Assembly (NCBI GenBank): GCA_038503035.1
Contig: JAVSML010025228.1
Span: 377,868 to 441,867 of the forward strand
Reading direction: 5' to 3'
Source: Crocodylus rhombifer
Lineage: Eukaryota; Chordata; Crocodylia; Crocodylidae
Length of the DNA stretch: 64,000 bases
Positions within the stretch are counted from its first letter, which is position 1; the number at the start of each line of letters is the position of its first letter. The translations under genes and the position numbers were made by a program. Under the pieces are notes generated by a model. That model worked only from the letters and a program-made list of their open reading frames with translations, did not search any database and was not told the origin of the DNA. Below, piece by piece: positions 49,101 to 61,100 of the stretch.

Positions 49101-52100
49101 ATTCACATATTGCTGTAATGGTAAAACTCTAGGCAGACATCACTTTTAATCGCTTTAAAAGGGAAGAGAAGTTACCAAGCTTCATTTATTTCTCTATAAA
49201 TTCTCACAGACTTAACAGATTAGAACTTCACATCATAAGTGAGCTAAATTGAATCAGAGAGGGTTAAAGTTATAATTTTGCTATACTTTTATTGCTAATG
49301 TAACAACTAATATATATATCATATGATACTGGTACAATTCTTACATCTGACTATACCCAATGTTGAAGTAAAGTTGAAGCCATGATGATCCAGGAAATAT
49401 GCAAGAGGTCAGAATTGTTGTGGGAGATGGTCATTTTGATCCATGCAGTTCAAAAAAGGTAATCAAGTGTATGAGAGAAAGAAGAATTCTTGTGGGTGGT
49501 ATCTTTTACTGGACCAACTGCATGGTCCATGCGATTGGTCCAATAAAAAGACCTCACCCACAAAAATTCTTCCTTCTCTCACAAAACCCAGTTAGTCATT
49601 TTGGTAGGTTATCACGGCTTAAATAGACAAAAGGCTTCTGAAAGAAAACTCTTGACAATTCACCCAAGCATCTTGCTATGGAAAGGGTTAAAAAGTTGAT
49701 TAAACAGTAGCTTTTAGGTTAGGAGTTTGGGTTCTTAACTAAGTTGTTGAAAAGAATGCAACATGTCCCTCACTTTCAAAAGAAGCGCCCACTCCTACTG
49801 GGTGGTTCTCGGCTAAGGAGGGAGACATACCAGCTAGCTACCAATCCTTAAAAGTGACCTGAAAGGAAATTAAATGAGCCAAGGAAATAAAAAAGAAAAA
49901 ATCACCCCCAAAGTCCCAAGTGCACACACAAGCAGTTGCAGGATCAGAATTCAAAATGTTTCTCAGGCCTATGAGAAATGTACACAGGTATGTTCTCCAG
50001 ATGGGTAACTGAGGAGTAACATGCTTAAGTGACTTGCTAATGGTTACATAAGAAGTTAGTTATGAAACCAGGCAGAGAACCTAGATCTCTGAAGTGCTAG
50101 AGGCTTACCTTTTACATTAGTAAGTACATAGAGCTTCTCATCCAAATCGCTTTGTATGTATACATTTAGCTAGGCCAAAAATAAAATATGGATAATAGCT
50201 ATGTTTGATTAAAGAGGCTGGGCAAGTGCAAACCACGATTAGCCAGAAGCGTGAAAAAAAAAAAAAAATCAAATATATTAATTTGCATAGGGAGCTAAGA
50301 AATGTGCCTGAAAGGAAGAACTATACTACCAAACTTGCTAGCATGGTGCAGCTATGCTAGCAATGGTTTTTATTTTAAATAAAGAAAAAAAAAAAAGAAA
50401 AAAAAATTGTACTGAACTTTGGGACAAATGTTTGGGTTATGAAGCACAGAAGGATGAATACAATACCACTGCATATTTCAGAGCAATGGGACCTGAATTT
50501 AGTATGTTAGTCTCAGCATTCTAGAAACAGGAGAATGTCAGGAATTGACTGCATTAAGACAATAAGAGTCTATCTGAAGCTGCAGAGCCCCCCCACCCAA
50601 TATTCAGAGACAGTAAAGAACAAATCTTTGTTTTGTCAGAAAACTTTTTATTAGATTAAAAGAAGTTTAAAACTCCCAAAATGAAAAGTTTGACTTAGCC
50701 TTAAAAAAGTATCATTACCAAAGCCAGTGACAGATTAAGTTATTAGCATGAACATAATTAAATAATTACTGTTACTTCCTCTGCTGGAGTCTCAAAATTA
50801 GAGTTTTGGCAGTTAAAATTCTTCTTTAAAGCTCATACTGCACAGAAGCAGACTGTGATATGTAACATGAATATCATTTTTGGAACCACACGCCAAGCAC
50901 ACCAGAAGTAAGCAATTGGAGGTATCAGCACTAATAAAAGCAAAACTGACATCAGCAATCAGCTTTTTTGGCTGATGTGGCCAGTAATGTCACTGATAAA
51001 TGCTGCATGCATGTGTCCAGCTGGTAAGTCTGTGGGGAAAAAAGGGCCAAGGGGAAGGAGGGGAGGGTTGTTGTGGGGCAGAGGTAGGTGCTGCCCAGTT
51101 GGGACAGGGCACAAGACAGAGCTGCAAGCAGCTTGTCTGGAGGCACGGTGAAGGGGGGTGAGGAGAGAGGCCACTCCTGCTGTTGGCGCACCCCAGGGCA
51201 GGAAGGTGGGGCATGTACCCCCTGGATCTGTGCGTGGGGCTGCTGCTGTGAGCTAGGGTCGGAAGCAGCACTGGGATCTTCCTGGGGCGGGGGGGCGGGG
51301 CGGGAGCTACACAGGGGGCGGGGGGGGGGGTGCTGGGGGGGCCGGTGGGGGAGGGGGGCTATGGTGAATTCTGGCATGGCCACAGTCCACTACGCAACTC
51401 CTCTCCCCTCCCCTCCCACCCCAGCCCTGCTACTGCTAGCCCCACATGCAACCCCCCTGCCAAGAAGAGCCCCATGCTGCTCCCAGTTCCAGCTCACAGC
51501 CGCAGTTCACCCTCACCCTGCACACAAATCGGGGGGGCAATTGTCCCTCTGTGCCTCCCCCAGCATGCGCCAGCAGCAGGAGCCACCCCTGCCTCCTCCC
51601 CCTCCACCACACAAGCCGCTCACAGCTCCATCCCGCGCCCTGCCCCACACCAGCTGAGCAGCACCAAGCTCAGCCCCAAGCCCCACCCCACCCCCTCCCT
51701 CACTGTGGGAGCCTCAGTCTGCACCACCCTGCCCCTTCCCTTCCCTTGCCCCATTTCCCCCACAGACTTACCAGTCAGACACTGCTCTCCAAGCTGCCGG
51801 GATGCATATGGAATCGGTATCAGCTGATATGGCTTGTTAATAATCAGCCATCGATATCGGCCCAAAAAATCTTTATTGGTGCACCTCTAACAACAGTTAG
51901 ACAGTATGGCATATTTACCAAGAGAAGCAAGAATCTCCATGGTCCTCATTGTAGGCTGGATATAAAACCACAATTTCTGTAGTGACAGAAGGCCTTGTCT
52001 TTGGAGATGTTCCAGCTGGGTGATAAGGATCATGTACTCTTTGATGAGGGTTCTCATTGCTGCTGCCAAGGCATGATTTACTTGTCCATATTCAAAGGAA

Positions 52101-55100
52101 GATTTCTCTTCAATAAACCTGGGAGAAGCAGAATAAAATACTGTTTGCAAAGGCAGCAACTATATTTACAGGACAGTACAGAAACATGAAGAGAAAGCAG
52201 CAAGCTAGATGGCACACTGTCTGCTTTAATTCAAGGCAGGTGTATGTTTCAAGGAAAAATATTCGGTGCCCCTGTAGCTTGAGTCTGCCTGGCAGTTTTC
52301 AGCATTTAAAATAACCAAAGTTTTTAGTTTTCCCCTCTCCTGATTCCATATGAAACAAAGTAAAAATACCTCTAGGCTTGTTTTCCTCTGATCCCAGTTA
52401 CAAAAACCTACAGGGTTATTTGCAAAAAAACAGTAAGTAAAAATATTTAGAGAATTTTTTTCAATTTCAAGGAAAATGTCTCCCTTTAGCTTCCTTATTT
52501 CCCCAATCTCTAACTTAGGAAAAGGCATTTGGTAGGCTAGTAAACTGCTAATGACACAAGCTTCCAATTCTAGCTGGCAGGTTGTTACCTTAACAGTAAT
52601 TAAGGCAACAACCAAAGAGGCCCCAGGAAGCAGAAGCATGTTGTGCAGAAACATGCTGCTCAAACTGAGCCCTTTGTTCAAAAAGGCAGCAGCTGGTACA
52701 TTCCAATTGTTGTGTGAACTAGCGGAGAATGATTTAAATGCCATAACTCTCCCCCCACCCCCCAGCCCAATTTTATCCCTAAATGAATAAGTGTTAAAGG
52801 TGGAGCAAGTTTGACACATTTGAATCACTTAGGACCCTAGACATGTGAACAACCTATCTAGGGCTACCAGTTCCAAAAAAAAGGACACCTGTCAGGGGGA
52901 TACCTCACTCCATACCCACAGCCCCCTGGCCTTGTTAGTGTCCTTCACTCCCAACCTGCAGCTCCCCCGTCCCTGCTGCTGCCCCTCACTCCTGACTCTC
53001 AGGCTCCTGCTCTCCCCAAGCCCTGCTAGAAGGGCCCCCCCAGCAGCCCCTGTCCTGACTGAGCCGAAATGCATTGACTCCAACTCGTGCAGGTGGCAGC
53101 GGAATGAATCCAGCCCTGGGGTGGACAGGAGGAAAGAGGGGATGCTTGTGGAACACCTCCCCACCCCCCGCCTCAGCTGGGGATCCAGCGCTGTTGCAGG
53201 TGGCTTGGCCACACTCCCCACAGGCAGCGTCTCCTGGCCAGCCCAGACCGAAGAGCAAGGGCACTGGTCCCTGTGCTGCTGGCCTGGCCACGGAGCTCCC
53301 TGCTGTCCTCAAAGTGCTCCCTGTCCCCTTCCTCTCCTGGAGGAGCAGGTTCCCCCACCACCCCGCCTGCCCTGGCACATCCCACCATCTAGACAGCATC
53401 CCCCTGTACCAGCAGACACCCATCCTCCTCACACACCCATCTCCCCCCTCCACCCAGACAGTCCCCAAGCCCTGGCCCTCCAACCCCCACAGACTTAGAA
53501 ATCATAGAAAATTAGGGTTGGAAAGAATCTCAGGAGGTCATCTGGTCCAACTTGCTGCTCAAAGCAGGACCAGCCCCAGCTAGATCATCTCAGCCAAAGT
53601 TTTGTCTAGCCAGGTCTTAAAAACCTCCAAGGAAGGAGATTCCACCACCTCTCTGGGTAACATGTCCCAGTGTTTTACTACCCTCCAAGTGAGAACATTC
53701 TTCCTAAGATCTAACCTAAACTTCCCTTTCTGCAGCTTAAGACTGTTGCTCTGTGTTCAGTCAACTGCCATCATCAAGAACAGTCTAGTCCCATCCTCTC
53801 TTGAACCCCACTTCAGGTAGCTGAAAGCTGCTATTAAATCATCTATCAGTCTCCTCTTCTTTCGACTACATAGGCCCAGTTCCCTCAGCCTGTTCTCAGA
53901 AGTCATGTGCCCCAGCCTCTTCACCATTTTTGTTCCCCTCTGCTAGAATCTCTCCAATTCATCCACATCCTTTCCAGCTGCCAAGACTGCTCCCACCACC
54001 CTGTCTAGCTGTGTGCTCTCCACATGTGTACGCACCCTACCTCCAAACACCCTCTCCCCACTCCTAGCAGCAAAACAGAGCAAAAACCCAGATGTTGGTT
54101 CAATTTTAAAAAAATGCCTAGACAGAGATCGGAGGGTCCAAAACCATATATACTCAATTCCCTCAGTGACCAGACTAAAGGGAGTACCGAGTAGTTAACC
54201 ATTCATCTCAATCCCTCTAGTCAGAGCTCAGAGGAACATTTAGATAGCAAACAATTCAAACTGCAGTGCTGGCCTCATCTAAGCACTGTTCCTGTAACAA
54301 GAAGCCCCTTCTTGCCTGCACCCCCCATTTTGTGCATTTCTTTCTCCGTCTTAGTATTGGCAGAGATCTAGCAGACTCATTGCATGGGTGTGGCAAGGCT
54401 CAGAGCAAGCCAGAAAGCTGAAGTGGCTTTCTGTAGGAGAAACCTACAAACTACATCTACATATCAATTGAGCTAAGTGTCACTAAAGAAAACAAAAGAA
54501 CTAAAATATCCACTTCAAAGACTGCAAATATATCCTGGTGCTAACCTAACTCCAATTAGGTTACTGTCTCCAGTAGCCTTTGATCCTTACTTCCTCACAG
54601 TGCATTTTTATATTTCATCTGTCTCAACTTTACCATGGCATTTTGTATTTTACATTTTAGACTTTAGAACCCTTCAGGAATGTACTCCCTGTAAAATGAA
54701 GTTACACCCCGGACCATCATTAAAAACTGCATTGCAACGGTAAGTGTAAAGTGATAAAATATGATATATTGGACTGGTCCCCTAAGTGAACGGATTATGT
54801 ATAAGTGAATAGCCCAGATATTGGAAACTAGCTAATGTGGTCCCCATTTATAAGAAATGGAGAAAGGAGGACCCAGGAAACTATAGGTCCATAAGCGTCA
54901 CATCGGTCTTGGGGAAAATCCTTGAAAAAATTATCAAGGATCACATCTGTGAAGGATCCAGCAGGGGAGAACATGCCCAGGGGAAATCAGCATGGGTTCA
55001 TCAAAGGCAGGTCCTGCCTGGACCAACCTGATGGCCTTTTATGACCAGGTAACTAAATCCCAGGATGATGGTGTCACCGTGGACGTAGTCTTTCTGGAAT

Positions 55101-58100
55101 TTAAGAAGGCCTTTGACACGGTCTCTCACCCCATTCTCATTAATAAATTGAGCAACTGTGGCATTGATGCCTACAGAGTTGGATGGGTCAAAGATTGGCT
55201 GATGGGGCACCCAGAGAGTGGCGGTGGACGGGTTGTACTCAACCTGGTGGGATGTGAATAGTGGGATCCCCGAGGGCTCAGCCCTGGGGCCTACACTGTT
55301 CAACATCTTCATCAGCGACTTGGACGAGGGAGTGGAAAACACACTGTCCAAGTTTGCTGCTGATACCCAGATGTGGAGCGAGGTAGGCACGCTCAAGGAG
55401 AGAGAGGCTCCAATTAGATTTAGACAGACTACAGAAATGGGCAGATGGTAATAGGATGGGCTTCAGTGTAGATAAATGCAGGGTGCTGCACCTGGGGAGA
55501 AGGAATCCACAGCATACATACAAGCTGAGGAGTTCCCCCCTTAAGAGCACAGAGGCGGAAAGGGATCTTGGAGTCATTACTGACTCCAAGATGAACATGA
55601 GCCGTCAATGCCAGACCGCAGCCAGCAAAGCCAACCGCACCTTGTGCATCCAAAGATGCATCTCAAGCTGGTCCAGAGAGGTGATACTCCCCCTCTACGC
55701 GACATTGGTCCAGCCTTAATTGGAATACTGCGTCCAGTTCTGGGCATCGCACTTTAAGAAGGATGTGGCCTGCCTTGAGAGGGTTCAGAGGAGGGCCACC
55801 CGCTTGGTTGGAGGGCAACAAGGCAGGCCCTATGAGGAGAGGCTGAGGGACCTAAACCTGTTCAACCTCAGCAAACGGAGGCTGAGGGGGGATTTGGTGG
55901 CTGCCTACAAACTCGTTAGGGGAGATCAGCAGCAAATAGGAAGGGTCCTATTCCCCCCAGCAGCATCTGGGGTGACAAAGAGCAATGGCCAGAAGCTGCT
56001 GGAGAATAGGTTCAGGTTAGAAATTAGGAGGCACTATTTCACTGTTAGTGTGGCTAGGATCTGGAACCAACTTCCTAGGGAAGTGGTCCTCGCTCCTACC
56101 TTGGGTAAATTCAAAAAGAGGTTGGATGAACACTTGTCTGGGGTCATGTGATCCCAGCGTGTGCTCTGGCCAGTGGCACGGGGTCAGACTAGATGATCTG
56201 TTTAGGTCCCTTCTGACCCCTATCTACTATGAAACTACGAATAGCTACTTGAATGTTAGTTACATGCAGTCCTTGACTTACAATGTTTTGCACTTACCCT
56301 GTTCAACTTTATGACATCAGTTTCAGACTAGAACACTTAATCTGATGCAACGCCATGCCACCAAACAAGTTTGCTACATTGCTCATCTCCCTGGAGACCA
56401 TCCGTCCAAACTTCCTTGGACACTTTCTTTAAAAAAGCAGCCAAAACTCCAGAAAAACCTGCAGCCAAAACTCCTGAGAAGACTCCAGCCAAGAACCCTT
56501 CAAAAAGTCCAACCGAGAGCCTTACAAAAAGTCCAGCAAAGTCACCTCAAAGAAGTCCTTCCAAATCACTATGATTGCTATTTACAATGTAAATACATTA
56601 ATGTAGCTATATTACTCATCTATGATTGAGTACAAAATTCTGGGTTATTTTTGGTGAAAACAGGGTATCGGGCCTTGGTTCAGGAACCAATCCCCCATTG
56701 ATAACATTGTTTCTTATGAGAAAATTGGTTCCAAGTTACAATGTTTCGACTTAGGACACAGTTGGTTCCTGAAAATCACAAGTGGGAGGACTGCCTGTAC
56801 TAGGAAGCACGAACAACCATCAGATGGCTACTAAGAAGCCACTGGTCAGGACATTTTACACAGAAAGCTGTAATAATGCCTAAGGGTTAAAGGTAACCTT
56901 TAGGAGTTGGGGAACAAGGGTAACAACCTGGTTCTCTGATTTCCCTCTTGTGCCAGATATGGGACATAAGGAAGAACAAGTTCTTAAAAAGTGCTGGGAC
57001 TAGACAGGTTGAAAATGGACCCTTCCCCATCCCACAGCTGGTGCCCCGTGCTGCAGCTGCTTGCAGCCCACGTGGGGCTGCCTGTGCCCGACAGCCTTGC
57101 AGGCTGCAAGCAGCTGCAGCAGGGAGCACCAACCATGGAGCAGGGGAGGGACGCTTTTCCACACCCTGTGCTCAGCTTTTCCCTGGGCTCCTTCCCTGCA
57201 CGGAGAAAAGCGGCCCCTCACCCGCCCCATGGCCGGCACTCCCTGCTGCAGGCGCTTGCAGCCCACACGGGGCTATCCGGAGCAGGCACAGGCAGCCCCA
57301 GGCCAGCTGCAAGCGGCTGCAGCATGGGACACTGGGCATGGGGCAGGCAAGGGGCTGCTTCCCCCCTCCCTCCTGCACTCAGCACCACCTTGTAGCCCAG
57401 CCCCACTGCCAGGCTGTCAGTGGGGGCAGGTTACAAGCTGGTGCCAAGTGGCCCCTCGCTCGCCGCATGGCCAGTACCTCACACTTCAGCCACTTGCAGC
57501 CCATGTGGGGCTGCCTGTGCCTGCTCCGGACAGCCCCGCATGGGCTGCGAGCAGCTGCAGCAGGGAGTACAAGTCATGGGGTGGGCGAGGGGCCGCTTTT
57601 CCCCGTGCTCAGCACCAGCTACTTGCCTGCTGGCAAGCAGGGGGTCAGGGCTGTGTACTGCCCCCCACCTGTACCATGGGGCCCGCGCCGGTGCCCCAAG
57701 ACCAGCGCCGGCGGGGCCCAGAGCAGGGCAGCAGGGGTATAGGGTCCGAGCCAGCAGGGGCTCTATGAAGCCAAGCCAGCTCCCCCCTCTCCCTGCTGGC
57801 CAGCCCGGCTCCACAGACTCCTGCCAACCTGCGCTCTCATCTGGGCCACACCGGTGCTGGCACTGGGACATTGGTCCCAAGATGGTGACCAGGGAGCAGG
57901 GCAGGGCTACCCATGCGGCCCTCCACAGCCTGCCAAAACTGGGTAAGCGGCCCTCCGCCCAAAATAGTTGCCCGCCCCTGCTCTAAAGGAAAAATTCATC
58001 TTTATAATGACAACTTAGCTTAATTGTATTAGCTACGGGTATTAGCATCCCTCAATCTCATTTACAGCCACAGGGGTGCTTCACTGAGCAATTAATTTTG

Positions 58101-61100
58101 GGAGCCCCCTTGTTAAATAAATCACCTGACCCTCAAGGAATAGGGTAAACAGTCTTCTCTATCCTGCTGGCCACTCTTCCTGACTAGCAAGCAGGAACAG
58201 CTTTGGGTCATTGAAAAATATGCATCAGACGGGCTTGGTAGTGCCCACCCCAATGTTAAGACAGAAAAAGGCAAGAAAAGTCCTCAACTTACGATGGCCA
58301 CCCTACCTGTAGGTAACTACTCCACCTTTTCTGTATAAAAGAGGAGCACCCCAAGAGTTGCTATAATGTGTGCATTGCCACTGCACATGCCAGTATTGTA
58401 AATATAAATACTATTACACTGCAAGGAGTCTTCCTTGGCAGGTTTGTATGCATTTGGTTTTGGGACGAGGCTGGGGCTGTTCTTCCTCTCCCCTCTTTGG
58501 GCCAGGGCCTGTGACAGCAGTTGTAGTAGCAGTGGTCATGCCGGGGCGCAGCTACTCATCACTCACCCTCCCCTTCCACCAGTCACCTGCCCTCCCTTCC
58601 CTCTTCCCTGATGCCTACCCCTCCACACCAGCTGTTATTGTGGCGGGGGGGGGGGGGGGGGCCCCCCCCCCCCCCCCCGCGCCTAGGGGGGGGGGGGGGG
58701 GGGGGGGGGGCACTGTGCTCTGGCCCCTGGCTCCAAGGAGCGGGGGGGGGGTGGCATGAGGCCAGCAGCACTGGCATCACCCCCCCAATTCCAGCCCCAG
58801 TCCCCACTGTTATGGTACTCCACTGTGTGGGGTAAGGTGAGGCCAGCACTGTGCAGCCAGTACCCTGCACCCCCACTGCCTCCAAAGAACTGGGGGGGGG
58901 GGGGGGGGGTCGCAAGGCAAGTGCCTCTGGCCTTGTCTACCCCCCTCTGTCATAGCAGCACTCCGGTCCCCTTCATCCCCCCAAAGGAGCAGGCCGGGGG
59001 GGGCAAGGGAAACCAGGCCAGCAGGAAACTGGCCTTGCCCCCCTCCCCGCTCCGGCCCCTCAGTCCCTGCTGTCATGGCAACACTCTGCCACGTGTTCAT
59101 TGGCTGCTGGGGCAACCAGAGTGCGTTTAAAGTGTTATAGACAGACAAAGGCTTTTATAATATTAGATTAATTCTAATGGGTTTCTAAAGGTGGATTTTT
59201 CACAGCCAGGTGGGTGGAAAACTGGCTTAGGGGATGTACCCAGAGAGTGGTGGTGGATGGGTCAGTTTCTACCTGGAGAGGTGTGGACAGTGGTGTTCCC
59301 CGAGGCTCTGTCCTTGGACCAGTACTGTCCAATATCTTCATCAGTGATTTGGACAAGGGTGTAGAAAGCACTTTGTCCAAATTCACAGACAACACCAAAC
59401 TATGGGGTACAGTAAATACGCTAGAGGGTAGGGAGTGAATTCAGATGGATTTAGATAGTCTGGGGAAGTAGGCGGATCAGAATAGGATGCAATTTAACAA
59501 AGATAAGTGCAAAGTGCTGTACCTGGGGAGAAAGAATCACTAATACACTTATACACCGGGAAGTACCATTCTAAGTAGCACAGCAGCAGAAAGGGATCCC
59601 GGAGTCATAGTCTACACAAAAATGAATATATGAGTCGCTAATGTGACAAGGTAATAAGTAAGGGAAGCTGCACACTGTCTTGCATTAGTAGATGCATCAT
59701 GAGGTGTAGGGAGATGATAGTTCCCTTCTATGCGGCACTGGTGAAGCCACAGCTGGAGTACTGCATCATTTTTGGGCACTGCACTTCAAGAGGGATGTGG
59801 ATAACTTGGAAAGGGTTCAGAGGAGGGCTTCTCATATGGTTGAGGGCCTGCAGGTAAGATTCTATGAAGACAGATCAAGAGACCTGAATCTCTTCAGCCT
59901 CCACAGGAGAAGGCTGAGTGGTGATCTTGTGGCTGTCTATAGACTCATCGGGGGGAGGGGGGGGTCAGCAGGGAATACTGTTTATCAGGGTGTCCCTCAA
60001 GGTTACTAGAAAACGACAGCCATAAACTGAAAGAAAATAGATTTAGATTGGACATCAGGAAGAAATTCTTTAATGGTAAGGGTTGCCAAAATATGGAATG
60101 GGCTTCCAAGGGAGGTGGTGCTTTCCCCTACCTTGGAGGTGTTCAAAAAGAGATTAGACAAGCACTTGGCTGGGGTTACTTGACTCCAGCGCTCTTCCCT
60201 GCCCAGAGCAGGGGGTTGGACTTGATGATCTAATAGGTCCTTTCTGACCCTAGATCTATGAAATCTACAATGGGTTTCAACTTGGGCAGTTTCTAAACTA
60301 TGCAGCAGTCTCAAAAAAAAAAAAAACAAAAAAAAAAAAACACAACAGCTGCACATCATAAATGCAGATTTTGTCACTCCAAGCTGTGCACCAGACCCTC
60401 ACAGGCAGATAGATTTATCCTGTTACAGAAAAAACAAATAAGAATCTGGTACCTGGTCACAGTGGAGTAACTTGCAGCTACAGGAAGAATCCTGGTCACC
60501 AGTTCTTTAACTGACATGTCCAAATTGGGGTCCACTAAGAAAGCTCGATTCTGTCGGCCTATAAGAGGCTGTGCTGTGATATGTCTTCCATCCACACCAA
60601 TTAAAACATAGAGCAAGTCCTCCACAATCATGGACTCTTGAGATGCTAATGGCAACGTGCCTGTTTGATAACAGAAGACAAAAATTAAAATATATGAACA
60701 CATTACAGAGCTATTCTTGGTGCCACTCCATTTATTTGGTAGGTGGGCTTCTTGCCTGCCTGCTTTTAGTGCATATATATTCATATACATAAAATGAAGA
60801 CATAAGGACTCACCTGACATCCAAGGCCAGGAGAGCAGAAGAACAAGTTTACATTTGTTTTGCTTCTCTGACCTTCCCATCTGGATCACAGATACTAATT
60901 TAACTGCACTGGGCCTGGAAAGGTCCAGTTCTTGTCATATTTTTCCCCATAGAGTTGAAATATTTCAAACACAGAAGAAAAAACACCAAGTGCCACAAAA
61001 CCCCTCTAATGTAACAAACCAAAATGGAATACTGCAGTGCGAAGCAACCATACATCAATTCTGGAGAACTAAATGGAACTCACCCAAAAGAGACCAATGC

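Noticed and set aside
51088..51982. 189-, 165- and 178-codon frames
   Set aside because: They are the GC-rich core of an inverted-repeat element; open in several frames at once, which is compositional.
56948..57986. 264-, 235- and 188-codon frames
   Set aside because: Tandem GC-rich repeat units give parallel open frames on both strands; the repeated LQAAAA/AACSP pattern is a translation of the repeat.
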